28,788 nt of DNA from Anaerolinea sp. (GCA_029975965.1 JARKOV010000173.1:1-28788), one strand, 5' to 3'; shown: positions 15,051 through 23,671, counted from the first letter of the stretch. The notes: generated from the sequence alone by a model not told the origin. Numbers and translations are program-made.

Positions 15051-16165
15051 TATTGGAAGATGATCTCGCCGGTGAACATGCCCATCGAGCAGGTGAACTG
15101 CATCCGCGTGCCGGCTTTTTGGGGTGGGATCTCCAGCGTCTCGACGCCGGTAGCCGGCAGTAAGGCGGAGAGGTCGAGACCGGGGATGATGAAGGCGCGC
15201 GCGCACGAGTAGGTGCCTTTGGTCACCAGGTTGAGCGTCAGGGTCGTATTGGCCGGGGCGCGCACCCGGTTGGGGGTGTAGCCGTAATCGCCCGCCTCGA
15301 TGGTGATGGTGTCGGCGGAGAGCGGCGTGGCATCCTGCTGGGTGAAGGCGTCGACGCCGGGCGGGGCGAAGGTCTCGAGGCGCTTATCCGGCGAGAGCGC
15401 GCCCGCGATGGCTTGCGGGATGCGCGAGAGCGTGACGGGCGAGCCCATCAGCGCCAGGCCGGTGTCGAAGGTCCAGATGCCCAGGAGGATCAGCGCCACC
15501 GCGGCGACGCGGTTGAAGTTCTTCTCCAGCAGCCCGCCCAGGCGCGTCGCCAGGTAGGTGAGGCCGAAGAAGACCGGGCTGGTGCCCAGGGTGAAGGCGA
15601 AGAGGATCGCCGCGCCCATCAGCGGGTTGGCGGTGCCCACCGCCAGCGCCATCATCGACTGGGTCACCCCGCAGGGGATGAGCACGGTCAGCGCGCCGAG
15701 CAAGAGCGGGGTGAGCGCGCCGGATTTTTTCGAGCTGCGCCGGATGTAGCGGGTGACCCGCGATGGCGGCTCGAAGGTGAAGTAGCGGAAGATGGGGTGC
15801 ACGTTGAGCATGCGCAGGGCGTTGCCCAGCATGAAGATGCCGATAGCGGCCTGCAGGATACCGCGCATGAGCGGCGTGAGCGAAAGCACCGAGCCGAGCG
15901 CGCCGAGCATGAATCCCAACAAGGTGTAAGCGACCAGCTTGGCGAGCAGGAAGAGCAAGATGGGCTGCGCCAGCTCGGCTTTTTGGGGCGGCGCGACTGT
16001 GGCTCCTCTGGCTTTCTTCCCGCTGCCGGAGGTCTGTTTCTGTTGCAACTGGGCTTCCAGTTGATTGGCAAGGGAGGTGGTGATCAACCCGCCCTGGACG
16101 AGCATGCAGCTCAAGCCGCCGGTGGTGATACCGGTAATCAGCGCGGCGAGAAGGACGTTATCCAT
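15050..16165 (-). CDS. TauE/SafE (UreH/DsbD-like) membrane protein with C-terminal cupredoxin domain
   Basis: A 371-aa protein with about six membrane helices (near 5-25, 74-96, 102-120, 147-175, 181-205, 215-237). The PCGVTQSMMALA segment in helix 4 is like the UreH/DsbD/CcdA superfamily. Residues about 285-371 form an outward-facing cupredoxin-like domain with possible copper ligands in TYSCARAF and in the closing CSMGMFTG (C359, M361, M363). The gene overlaps the HMA-protein gene by one base, which supports a copper transport or detoxification role. Export versus delivery cannot be told from sequence. A Lys/Gln-rich cytoplasmic loop lies at about 36-65. Confidence 0.85.
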   Translation of the reverse strand: MDNVLLAALITGITTGGLSCMLVQGGLITTSLANQLEAQLQQKQTSGSGKKARGATVAPPQKAELAQPILLFLLAKLVAYTLLGFMLGALGSVLSLTPLMRGILQAAIGIFMLGNALRMLNVHPIFRYFTFEPPSRVTRYIRRSSKKSGALTPLLLGALTVLIPCGVTQSMMALAVGTANPLMGAAILFAFTLGTSPVFFGLTYLATRLGGLLEKNFNRVAAVALILLGIWTFDTGLALMGSPVTLSRIPQAIAGALSPDKRLETFAPPGVDAFTQQDATPLSADTITIEAGDYGYTPNRVRAPANTTLTLNLVTKGTYSCARAFIIPGLDLSALLPATGVETLEIPPQKAGTRMQFTCSMGMFTGEIIFQ

Positions 16166-16260
16166 AAAAAATTATTTCTCCTGGCATCCAATGCATCTAT
16201 TATACGCGAACTGTAACACGATCAATAGGATAATTTATGTGCAATTCTGGCGGATAAATG

Positions 16261-16758
16261 TCATCTGTTTGGGCGGGGCGCCGGCGGTTCTGAAACGAGG
16301 GCGAGGTTCTTCGGGCCGCGGAAGCCCAGCGTGACCCGCTCGAAGGGCACCGCGTGGGCGCGGTAATACTGCTCGATGGCGTCGAGCAGCTCGTACTGCC
16401 CCAGCTTCTCTTCCGACCAAAAATTGCAGCACGGCACCAGGATCACCGGGCGCGTCAGCGCGCTGGCGGCGACCTCGCGCAGCGCCTCGTCACAGTGCAG
16501 CCCGACGACCAGGTCATAAATAGAGGCAAGGCGGGCGGTGTATTCTTCGGCGCGGTTGCGCACCCCGGTGAGCACGTGGCCGCGCGGGTCGATCACCTCC
16601 GCTGCAAAATGGTATTTCTTCGCCAGGATTCGCGCCAGCATGCCCTGACCGCCAGCCACATCGGCGATGTAGCGCACGCGCCCCCAGTAGCGCCCGGCGA
16701 TGAAATCTGCCAGCACCTCAAAGCGGGCCGGGTCGCCGTGGAATTTATGGCGCGCCAT
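16261..16758 (-). CDS. Methyltransferase-like (Rossmann) protein
   Basis: A 165-aa protein with a SAM-binding-like motif I (IADVAGGQGMLARILA, residues 31-46), an acidic second strand (AEVIDPR, 53-59), and the segment GLHCDEALREV followed by VPCCNFW. The last two resemble the LHxCG and PCC motifs of the RRNAD1/Methyltransf_32 group. It is short for a full methyltransferase but contains the core fold. The substrate is unknown. It lies 18 nt after the DUF3592-like gene and may share its transcript. Confidence 0.7.
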   Translation of the reverse strand: MARHKFHGDPARFEVLADFIAGRYWGRVRYIADVAGGQGMLARILAKKYHFAAEVIDPRGHVLTGVRNRAEEYTARLASIYDLVVGLHCDEALREVAASALTRPVILVPCCNFWSEEKLGQYELLDAIEQYYRAHAVPFERVTLGFRGPKNLALVSEPPAPRPNR

Positions 16759-16776
16759 CGGGTTGCAAATGGGGGA

Positions 16777-17226
16777 TCAGCTATCCAGGTAGGCTTCTTT
16801 GACGGCGGTGTCTTTGGGCCGGTCCGGGTTGACCAGCAGCACCACCCAGTCGCCTTCTTTGATCTTGCGGGTGCGGCGGTTGGTGTGCAGGTGGTTGACC
16901 GAGCGCAGCTTATCCTTTTTGATGCCGTACTCCACCACCACCTGCCCGCGGTCGCGGTAAAAGGAGGATTTGACCACCTTGCCGCGCACCTCCTGCCCGC
17001 CCTCGAAAATCTGGCGGATGCGCAAGAAACGCCACAGCACCAGTCCCAGCGCCACCAGGGTCACCGCCCCGGCCAGGATCAGGTAAAACTGCTCGTCGCG
17101 GAAGCTCCAGTTGAAGATCTTGAAGAGCAGGAAGATGCCCCACAGCGTGCCGATGGTGGTGGCACAGAAGGTGGAGAGATAGTCGGTGTCCAGGATACGC
17201 CAGAAGGTGGGGGTGGGTTTGTCCAT
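16777..17226 (-). CDS. Two-helix membrane protein with DUF3592-like domain
   Basis: A 149-aa protein with two membrane helices (about 24-38 and 48-68). A soluble domain of beta strands follows, with GKVVKSSFYRDRGQVVVEY and a final VVLLVNPDRPKDTAVKEAYL, the pattern of DUF3592 proteins. Function unknown. The ATG at 17226 is preferred to an in-frame TTG at 17232; neither has a clear ribosome site. Confidence 0.65.
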   Translation of the reverse strand: MDKPTPTFWRILDTDYLSTFCATTIGTLWGIFLLFKIFNWSFRDEQFYLILAGAVTLVALGLVLWRFLRIRQIFEGGQEVRGKVVKSSFYRDRGQVVVEYGIKKDKLRSVNHLHTNRRTRKIKEGDWVVLLVNPDRPKDTAVKEAYLDS

Positions 17227-17283
17227 GAGCAAATAATGGATGATGAAAATTGAATGCCGGATGAGCTAGTGGTCGGTCAGGTT

Positions 17284-17336
17284 GATTTTGATGGGTTATT
17301 TTGGGGGCGAAGCCCCCAAAATAACCCATCAAAATC
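17284..17336. repeat. 25-bp perfect inverted repeat, 3-nt loop
   Basis: Arms 17284-17308 and 17312-17336 are exact reverse complements around GAA. The inner core is GGGGGC-GAA-GCCCCC and the outer arms are AT-rich. It lies in the 218-bp gap between two minus-strand genes. No T-tract follows on either strand. The rest of the gap (17227-17444) shows no gene. Confidence 0.92.
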
Positions 17337-17444
17337 CATTTTACACAGCACTAGAGACTATTGTATCAGCTTTGGAAAGGAATTTGAAATTGCTCAAGAG
17401 CCAGAGGCCCGAGAAGCCCGAAAGGATGGCGACGGCCCGTTGTT

Positions 17445-18512
17445 TTACGGTTCGAGGACGATGAGCAGCGAGGAGAGCGCCACGTTGCCGGGGATGCGGC
17501 TGCCCTCCTGGCGCAGGGTCAGGCGCACCGGTGTGGGCGCATCGACCTGGTAGGGAACCTCGACCAGGAAAGGCGTGTGGCTCTGGTCGCCGCCGGGCGG
17601 CTCGACCTGGAAGCTCTGCGCGGCTACCAGCCGCCCGTTCTCGGCGATCAATTCCACGATGACCGGCGAATTGTTGACCGGGCGCGCCAGCCCGCTGATC
17701 AACAGCGACCCGCCGCGCACGATCTGCTGCCCCTGGGGGAAACGCACGATGTAGGGCTCCTGGGTCAGGTCGGGGGCGAAGATTTCGGCGCGCCCCACCC
17801 GCAGCAGCACCAGTTCCACCGAGGTCAGGTAGATGATGCGCCCGTAGCGGTCGCGGGTGGAGACCTGCAGCCGCCCGGTTTCGGCCATCGAGGTGATCTG
17901 GAAGGTCACTTCGGGGTAGAAGGCAATCGAGCGCCCGAGGTACTGGGTGTAGTTGTTGTCCGCGCGGTAGAGCGTGCGCCCATCCTCGCCGAGCAGCTCC
18001 AGGCGGACGAAGCCATCCTCGCCGGGCACGGCGTAAATCTCGGCCTGCACCGGCGATACGACGCGCGAGAGCAGCCCCGGCCGGTCGATGTAGAGCACCG
18101 GCGGCGGCGGGGTGGGCGTGTTGGTGATGGTCGGCGTGCGCGTGATGGTCGGCGTTCGGCTGGGCGTGCGCGTGAGGGTGGGGATGCGCGTGCGCGTGGG
18201 GGTGCGGGTGGGGGTGAAGGTGCGGGTGGGAGTCGGGCTGGGACCCGGGGTGGGCGTATCGGTCGGAGGCGGCGTGGCGGTGGGGGTGTCGCTGGCTTCG
18301 GCGGTGTGGGTCGGGCCGCGGGTGGGGGTGAGCGGGACGGGGGTGATCGAGGCGGTGAGGGTCGGCACGGGGGGCAGGGTGCCCGTCTCGGTCGGCAGCG
18401 GCGAGGGCGTGGCGGTGAGCAAATTGGCGAGCGAGACCGGCCCGCCGCAGCCCGCCAGCAGCAGAGCCAGCAGCGCGAGGAGAAGCACCCGTCTCCCGTC
18501 GCTGGATCTCAT
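17445..18512 (-). CDS. Lipoprotein with Thr/Pro-rich stalk and Ig-like domains
   Basis: A 355-aa secreted lipoprotein. A signal sequence ends in the lipobox LLAGC with C22 as the acylated residue. Residues about 34-140 are a Thr/Pro/Arg-rich stalk built on TPT repeats. The remaining 215 residues form one or two beta-rich domains, the last resembling Gmad2 Ig-like domains (GGSLLISGLARPV ... PVRLTLRQEG). It is probably attached to the outer face of the membrane with the domains held out by the stalk. It starts 1 nt after the LLM oxidoreductase stop. Exact function unknown. Confidence 0.8.
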   Translation of the reverse strand: MRSSDGRRVLLLALLALLLAGCGGPVSLANLLTATPSPLPTETGTLPPVPTLTASITPVPLTPTRGPTHTAEASDTPTATPPPTDTPTPGPSPTPTRTFTPTRTPTRTRIPTLTRTPSRTPTITRTPTITNTPTPPPPVLYIDRPGLLSRVVSPVQAEIYAVPGEDGFVRLELLGEDGRTLYRADNNYTQYLGRSIAFYPEVTFQITSMAETGRLQVSTRDRYGRIIYLTSVELVLLRVGRAEIFAPDLTQEPYIVRFPQGQQIVRGGSLLISGLARPVNNSPVIVELIAENGRLVAAQSFQVEPPGGDQSHTPFLVEVPYQVDAPTPVRLTLRQEGSRIPGNVALSSLLIVLEP

Positions 18513-18513
18513 C

Positions 18514-19383
18514 TCAACCGGCCAGGCGGGGGGCGACCTCGCGCATGAACCGACGCATGGCCCGCTCGCGCTCGGGTTGGCTCTCGGCGATGAAGTGCAG
18601 CGCGGCGTAGCCGGCGCCGGCCTGGTTAAAGGCCTGCAAGCCGGCGGCTACCTCGTCGGGGTTGCCGGCGAGCTGGACGTTTTCGCGCGCCTCGCCATCC
18701 AGCGCGACGGAGATGCGCGGGGCCACCTCGAAGGGGCGTCCGGCCAGCAAGGGGCGAATGACGCGCAGCATGGCGGCGATCTGCTCGGGGGCGATGCCGG
18801 TCGGGTGCCAGCCGTCGGTGAGCAGGGCGGCGCGGCGCAGCGCGCGCGGCGAGTTGCCCGCCGTCCACAGCGGAGGCCCGCCAGATTGCACCGGCCCGGG
18901 GGCAAACTGGGCGCGCTCGAAGCGGTAGTGCTGCCCCTGGTACGAGATGATTCGCCCGCCGCGCCAGAGCGTGCGCAGCACCATGATGGCTTCGTCCATG
19001 CGCTTGCCGCGGTTGGTGAACTCGTAGCCCAGGTTGGCGTACTCGCCCTTCGACCAGCCGATGCCAAGCGCCAGCACCACCCGCCCGCCGGAGAGCACGT
19101 CCAGCGTGGCGAGCACCTTGGCCATCTCGACCGGGTTGCGCTGCGGCAGGATGAGCGCCGAGACCCCCAGGCGGATGCTGCCGGTGCTGGCTGCCAGATA
19201 GGCGAGGGTGGTGACGGCTTCCAGGATCGGCGTGTAGGTGGCGCCGTCGCTTTCGGGCTGCACCATATGGTCGGTGGTCCAGACCGAATCGAAGCCCAGG
19301 CTTTCAGCGGCCAGCGCGGTGTCCAGCACGGCCAGCCGACCGGCTTGTGGTCCGTAATTGGGGAGGATGATGCCGAATTTCAT
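18514..19383 (-). CDS. LLM-class flavin/F420-dependent oxidoreductase
   Basis: A 289-aa luciferase-like TIM barrel. It begins MKFGIILPNYG and carries SLGFDSVWTTDHM and GRVVLALGIGWSKGEY, typical of F420-dependent LLM-class enzymes. Substrate unknown. The ATG at 19383 begins the conserved first strand; seven extra residues up to 19404 would lie within an intergenic hairpin. It lies between the M32 carboxypeptidase and the lipoprotein genes on the same strand. Confidence 0.88.
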   Translation of the reverse strand: MKFGIILPNYGPQAGRLAVLDTALAAESLGFDSVWTTDHMVQPESDGATYTPILEAVTTLAYLAASTGSIRLGVSALILPQRNPVEMAKVLATLDVLSGGRVVLALGIGWSKGEYANLGYEFTNRGKRMDEAIMVLRTLWRGGRIISYQGQHYRFERAQFAPGPVQSGGPPLWTAGNSPRALRRAALLTDGWHPTGIAPEQIAAMLRVIRPLLAGRPFEVAPRISVALDGEARENVQLAGNPDEVAAGLQAFNQAGAGYAALHFIAESQPERERAMRRFMREVAPRLAG

Positions 19384-19395
19384 GAGGTGGTGAGG

Positions 19396-19431
19396 CGGGG
19401 GCATACGAGCGCTTGCGCCCGTATGCCCCCG
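19396..19431. repeat. 12-bp hairpin between carboxypeptidase and LLM genes
   Basis: CGGGGGCATACG (19396-19407) pairs exactly with CGTATGCCCCCG (19420-19431), with a small inner stem in the loop. It lies just after the carboxypeptidase stop on the minus strand. No T-tract follows, so it may stabilise the mRNA end or attenuate rather than fully terminate. Confidence 0.75.
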
Positions 19432-19440
19432 GCAGGTAGA

Positions 19441-20943
19441 TTACAGCCCGTAAATCTGGCTGTACTTGGCTTTCAGGTAGCGCAGGAAAGGCTGCGGGTC
19501 GATCTTGGAGCCGGTCACTTTTTGCACCAGCACTTGCGGCTCGTAAATCGCGCCGTAGCGGTGAATATTCTGGCGCAGCCAACCGAGCAGCTCCGCGAAC
19601 TCACCGCTCTCGGTCTGCTGTTCGAGGTTGGGCAGGTCTTTCTGGATTTTCTCCCACAGTTGCACCGAGACCAGGTTGCCCAGGGCGTAGGTGGGGAAGT
19701 AACCGATGTACCCGCTAGACCAGTGCACATCTTGCAGCACGCCCTGCGCGTCGTTGGGCGGGGTCAGGCCGAGGTAATCCTGCATGCGCGCGTTCCAGGC
19801 GGCGGGCAGGTCTTTGACCTCCAGGCTGCCCTCCATCAGGGCGATCTCCAGCTCGAGGCGCAGCATGATGTGCAGGTTGTAGGTGGCCTCGTCTGCCTCC
19901 ACGCGGATGAGCGAAGGCTGGACGCGGTTGATCGCCTTGTAGAAAGCCTCCAGGCTGACGTTGGCGAGCTGGGTGGGGAAGCGCTCGCGCAGCCGCGGGT
20001 AGAAGTGCCGCCAGAAGGGCAGCGAGCGCCCGACCAGGTTCTCCCACATGCGCGACTGGGATTCGTGCACCGCCATCGAAGCGCCGTTGGCCAGCGGGGT
20101 GCGGCGCAGCGCCGGGTCGAGGCCCAGGTCGTAGAGGGCATGACCGCACTCGTGCATCGTGCCAAAGAGCATCGTGTTGAGGAAGTTGGGATCGACCCGC
20201 GTGGTGATGCGCACGTCGCCCGCGCCGAAGGAGGTGGTGAAGGGGTGGGCGGATTTATCCTGCCGGCCGCGCTGCCAGTCGTAGCCGAAACGGGTGATCA
20301 CCTCGACGCCGAAGTCCCACTGGTCCTGCTCGGGGAACTCCTGGTGCAGGAAGCTCGAATCAACCTGCGGGCGGGCGGCGATCGCCTTGACCAGCTCGAC
20401 CTGTACCGGGCGCACCTGGGCAAAAATAGCCTGCACTTCGGCGGTCTTCATACCCGGCTCGAAGTCGTCCAGTTGTGGATCGTAAACATGGTCGTAGGGG
20501 GCAAAGAAGGTCGAGTATTCGCGGCGCAGTGCGATGATCTTTTCCAGGTGGGGTTGGAAGAGGGGGAAATCGTTGGCCTTGCGCGCTTTGATCCAGGCTT
20601 CTTGCCCGAGGGTGGTTTGTTGGGCGAACTCGTCCACCCAGCGCGACGGCACGCGCACGCGTTTGTCATACTGGCGGCGGGTGACGCGCAGCAGCGCCGC
20701 GGTCTGGTCGTCGGGGGGAAGCTGGGCGGCCTGCGCTTCGAGATCCGCCAGGAGCTCTCCCATTTCCGGAGAAGTCCAGCGCTCATGCTCGAGGCGCGCC
20801 AGGGTGGCGAGCTGGTTGCCGCGGTCTTCTGCGCCGCCCGGCGGCATTTGCGTCTGCTGGTCCCAGCCGAGAACGGCCTGGGCGTGAAACAAATCGTCGA
20901 TTTCGGCCAGGATGGCCTTGAAACGGGTCAATTTTTCCTGCAT
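19441..20943 (-). CDS. Metallocarboxypeptidase, M32 family (Taq type)
   Basis: A 500-aa, mainly helical cytoplasmic carboxypeptidase. It has the zinc motif HECGH at 264-268, the third ligand E294 in HESQSR, and the family segment IRVEADEATYNLH. It removes C-terminal amino acids with broad specificity. Length is normal (about 500). It lies 53 nt downstream of the serA-like gene. Confidence 0.95.
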   Translation of the reverse strand: MQEKLTRFKAILAEIDDLFHAQAVLGWDQQTQMPPGGAEDRGNQLATLARLEHERWTSPEMGELLADLEAQAAQLPPDDQTAALLRVTRRQYDKRVRVPSRWVDEFAQQTTLGQEAWIKARKANDFPLFQPHLEKIIALRREYSTFFAPYDHVYDPQLDDFEPGMKTAEVQAIFAQVRPVQVELVKAIAARPQVDSSFLHQEFPEQDQWDFGVEVITRFGYDWQRGRQDKSAHPFTTSFGAGDVRITTRVDPNFLNTMLFGTMHECGHALYDLGLDPALRRTPLANGASMAVHESQSRMWENLVGRSLPFWRHFYPRLRERFPTQLANVSLEAFYKAINRVQPSLIRVEADEATYNLHIMLRLELEIALMEGSLEVKDLPAAWNARMQDYLGLTPPNDAQGVLQDVHWSSGYIGYFPTYALGNLVSVQLWEKIQKDLPNLEQQTESGEFAELLGWLRQNIHRYGAIYEPQVLVQKVTGSKIDPQPFLRYLKAKYSQIYGL

Positions 20944-20996
20944 ACCTCATCCTTTTCGTCGAAGGTGCGGCCGTCGCGTGGCGGTCGATGGGTTGA

Positions 20997-21938
20997 TTAA
21001 ATCACTCGCCAGCGCAGCGGTTCGCCCTTTAGCGCGGCGATGATCTCGGTGGCGATGTCATACCCGGCGCGCGCCTGGGCCTCCTGCGTCTGCGCGCCGA
21101 TATGCGGCGTGCAGATCACCCGCGGGTGGTTGACCAGGGGCGATTCCCCCGGCGGCTCGGCGGCGAACACGTCCAGGGCCGCCCCGGCCACCTTGCCGGA
21201 CTCGAGCGCAGCCAGCAGGGCTTCTTCATCGACGATTCCACCGCGCGCGGCGTCCACCAGGTAAACGCCCGTCTTCATCTTGCTGAAGGCGGCTGCATCG
21301 AGCATGTTCTTGGTCTCGTTGGTCAGCGGCAGGTGGAGCGAGATGAAATCGGATTCGGCCAGGAGCTGCTCGAAGGAGACCGGCTGCCCGCCGCGCTCGA
21401 GGATGCTCTCGGCGGCTTTCAGGCGGTCGTAGGCGACGATGTTCATGCCGAAGGCCTTCGCGCGGTCGGCGACCGCCGAGCCAATGCGCCCAAAGCCGAT
21501 GATGCCGAGCGTCTTGCCGTACAGCTCGGCGCCTTCGAGCTCCTTTTTCAACCATTTGCCGGATTTCATCGAGCCGTCGGCGCGCGGGATTTCGCGCACC
21601 AGGCTGAGCATCAGGCCGAGGGTCAGCTCGGCGACGGTGACCGTGGTCGCCAGCGGCGAATTGACCACGCGCACGCCGTGCGCCTTGGCCGAGTTGAGGT
21701 CGATGTTGTCCACGCCGATGCCAGCGCGCCCGACCACCTTGAGCGCGGTGCCTGCGTCGAAGACGGCGGGGGTCACCTTGGTGCGGCTGCGCACGATCAG
21801 CGCGTCGTACTGGCCGATTTCCTTGAGCAAGTCCTCCGCCGACAATCCGTTGCGGTCGGCGACATCGCCGATCTCGCTCAGCAGGGCCTTGCCTTTGGCG
21901 TCCAACCCGTCGGTAATGAGAATTTTCCACCCACTCAT
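20997..21938 (-). CDS. D-3-phosphoglycerate dehydrogenase-type 2-hydroxyacid dehydrogenase
   Basis: A 313-aa NAD-dependent dehydrogenase. The nucleotide loop is GFGRIG (148-153), with D171 as probable NAD-ribose ligand. The catalytic set is R232 (ARGGIVDE), E261 (FAAEPP) and H279 (PHIGAQT). It lacks the C-terminal ACT or ASB domains of long SerA proteins, so serine feedback through them is absent. It may act in serine synthesis, but short forms in this family can use other 2-hydroxyacids. GGAGGAGG lies before the ATG. Confidence 0.88.
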   Translation of the reverse strand: MSGWKILITDGLDAKGKALLSEIGDVADRNGLSAEDLLKEIGQYDALIVRSRTKVTPAVFDAGTALKVVGRAGIGVDNIDLNSAKAHGVRVVNSPLATTVTVAELTLGLMLSLVREIPRADGSMKSGKWLKKELEGAELYGKTLGIIGFGRIGSAVADRAKAFGMNIVAYDRLKAAESILERGGQPVSFEQLLAESDFISLHLPLTNETKNMLDAAAFSKMKTGVYLVDAARGGIVDEEALLAALESGKVAGAALDVFAAEPPGESPLVNHPRVICTPHIGAQTQEAQARAGYDIATEIIAALKGEPLRWRVI

Positions 21939-22071
21939 ACAGAGCCTCCTCCATGCGTTGTTTAGTTCGCTTGTGAGCGTATCTTTGCCATGATTTTACC
22001 TTACATCTTGCCAAAGCGCCCGCATCCCAACCCTTCTCCCACGGGGAGATGGGCTGATGGATGGCGGATTG

Positions 22072-22080
22072 TGCTAGAAT
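22072..22080 (+). promoter_or_regulatory. Extended -10 promoter of the DUF3109 gene
   Basis: TGC-TAGAAT (5 of 6 consensus, extended). Transcription would begin near 22087, only about 3 nt before the ATG at 22090, and no ribosome site is present. This suggests a leaderless or nearly leaderless mRNA. No -35 is clear. Confidence 0.5.
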
Positions 22081-22089
22081 CGAGCCACC

Positions 22090-22650
22090 ATGCCAGCCAG
22101 GCCGCTCAACCCGCGCGCGATTAACCCGCGCCTGCTCGAATCCGAGCGGGTGCAGCGCTGCCGTTTGAGCGAGTGCCGGGGCGCCTGCTGCCTGCACGGC
22201 GTGTGGATCGACCTGGCCGAGCGAGACGACCTGCTGGCGCACGCCGGGTTGATCGCGCCGCACCTGCCGCCGGCATTGCGCGATCCGGCAGCCTGGTTCG
22301 ACGGTCGCCAGGAAGCGGATGAGTTCGCGCCGAGCGGCGCGGTGGTGCACAGCAACGTGCTGCCCGACGCGGCGCACTACGGCGGGACGGCCTGCGTGTT
22401 CCTGCGCGAGGATTACAAATGCGCGCTGCAGGTGGCGGGGCAGGCAGCCGGGCTGCATCCCTGGCGATTCAAGCCTTTTTACTGCGTGCTGCACCCGCTG
22501 GACCTGGACGAGCAGGGGCGCATCACGCTGGACGAAACCTCCGCATTGCTGGCGGAGGAAGGCAGTTGCCTGCGCCCGGCGCAACGACCCATCCCGCTGC
22601 GCGAGACGTTCAAGGAAGAGCTGGACTATCTGGCGGGAGATCCATTTTAG
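22090..22650 (+). CDS. DUF3109 / YkgJ-like cysteine-cluster protein
   Basis: A 186-aa protein with eight cysteines: 24, 29, 33, 34, 102, 111, 132 and 160. The first four (CRLSECRGACC) are the hallmark of the YkgJ/DUF3109 group, thought to bind zinc or an Fe-S centre. Function unknown. A predicted extended -10 lies 10 nt upstream and there is no Shine-Dalgarno sequence, consistent with leaderless translation. It is divergent from the serA-like gene. Confidence 0.82.
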   Translation: MPARPLNPRAINPRLLESERVQRCRLSECRGACCLHGVWIDLAERDDLLAHAGLIAPHLPPALRDPAAWFDGRQEADEFAPSGAVVHSNVLPDAAHYGGTACVFLREDYKCALQVAGQAAGLHPWRFKPFYCVLHPLDLDEQGRITLDETSALLAEEGSCLRPAQRPIPLRETFKEELDYLAGDPF

Positions 22651-22689
22651 ATCGACGTGTATCTGGCGAGGAGCCAAAGGAGGCTTGCG

Positions 22690-23607
22690 ATGACCCTGCT
22701 TTACACCACCCTTGGGGCGCTGGACGCCTCGCAGTTGGGCATGATCTTGCCCCACGAGCACATTTTCGTGGACCTGCGCACGCCGGACGTGCCCGGTCAC
22801 GGTCAGGCCGAGGCAGAGCAGGTGGTGGCGTGCATGGCGCCCCAGCTCGAGCGTGCTCGCTCGGTGGGCGTGTCTGCCCTGGTCGAGTGCACGCCCGAAG
22901 GGGTGGGGCGGCGGGTGGACCTGGTGCAGGCGGTCTCGCGGGCGGCGGGTATGCCGGTGGTCGTCGCTACCGGCATCTACCGCGAGCCGTGGGTGCCAGA
23001 TTGGGCGCGGGTCGCGCCGGGGGACATCTTGCAGGGTTGGATGCTGGGCGAGCTGGAGACCGGCATCGGCCAGACGGGCGTGCGTGCCGGGTTCATCAAG
23101 CTCAGCGCCGGGGATGACGGCCTGACCGAGACCGAAAAGAAGATCCTGCGCGCAGCCGGGCGCGCCGGGGCGCTGACCGGCGCGGCGATCGGCAGCCACA
23201 CCATCCGCGGGCGGGTGGTCCTCGAGCAGTTGGACATCCTGGAGAGCTGCGGGTTCGACCCGCGGCGTTTCATCTCGATCCACGCGCAGGCGGAGGAGGA
23301 CTTTGCGCTCAACCTGGAGGTGGCGCGGCGCGGGGCGTGGATTTCTTATGACGGCATCGGCTGGGGCGACGACGACGAGCGCTACATCCAGCGCGTTTTG
23401 AGCATGCTGGCCGCCGGGCATGGCGAGCAGGTGATGCTGAGCATGGACCGCGGCTGGTACGACCCGGCCCAACCGGGCGGCGAGAACGTCCAACCGTTCA
23501 CCTACCTGAGCGAGACGTTCCTGCCCAAGTTGCGCACCGCCGGCCTGGACGACCCGCTCATCCACCGCCTGACCGCCGACAACCCCTTCCGGGCGTTTGC
23601 GCGGTGA
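22690..23607 (+). CDS. Phosphotriesterase-family metal hydrolase
   Basis: A 305-aa TIM-barrel hydrolase. All ligands of the binuclear metal centre are visible: H22 and H24 (PHEHIF), K137 (the lysine that is carboxylated), H170, H198 and D253 (SMDRGWYDP). In this family, members act as phosphotriesterases, lactonases or on unknown phosphorylated sugars; the substrate here is not known. AAAGGAGG stands just before ATG 22690; an in-frame ATG at 22657 lacks this. It follows the DUF3109 gene by 39 nt. Confidence 0.9.
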   Translation: MTLLYTTLGALDASQLGMILPHEHIFVDLRTPDVPGHGQAEAEQVVACMAPQLERARSVGVSALVECTPEGVGRRVDLVQAVSRAAGMPVVVATGIYREPWVPDWARVAPGDILQGWMLGELETGIGQTGVRAGFIKLSAGDDGLTETEKKILRAAGRAGALTGAAIGSHTIRGRVVLEQLDILESCGFDPRRFISIHAQAEEDFALNLEVARRGAWISYDGIGWGDDDERYIQRVLSMLAAGHGEQVMLSMDRGWYDPAQPGGENVQPFTYLSETFLPKLRTAGLDDPLIHRLTADNPFRAFAR

Positions 23608-23628
23608 AACAGGTGCGGGTTATCGGAG

Positions 23629-23671
23629 ATGGGGCAAAGCCCACATTTTGCTGAAAATAAATTACACAATC
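23629..23671 (-). repeat. Degenerate copy of the hairpin repeat at the DMT gene start
   Basis: The reverse complement contains the core ATGTGGGCTTTGCCCCAT (missing 2 nt of one arm) preceded by the 15-mer GATTGTGTAATTTAT. The same 15-mer stands in front of the second hairpin at 9414-9428. The outer arm is no longer complementary. The copy overlaps the N-terminal codons of the DMT permease. Confidence 0.75.

Noticed and set aside
18100..18440. Non-coding tandem repeat (G/T-rich)
   Set aside because: It is the coding DNA of the Thr/Pro stalk of the lipoprotein read on the other strand.
18112..21000. Long plus-strand open frame over three minus-strand genes
   Set aside because: It crosses three well-supported genes and starts in the anti-sense of a Thr/Pro repeat.
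21226..23565. Long minus-strand open frame over serA, DUF3109 and phosphotriesterase genes
   Set aside because: It covers genes on both strands with intact active sites; no family features of its own.
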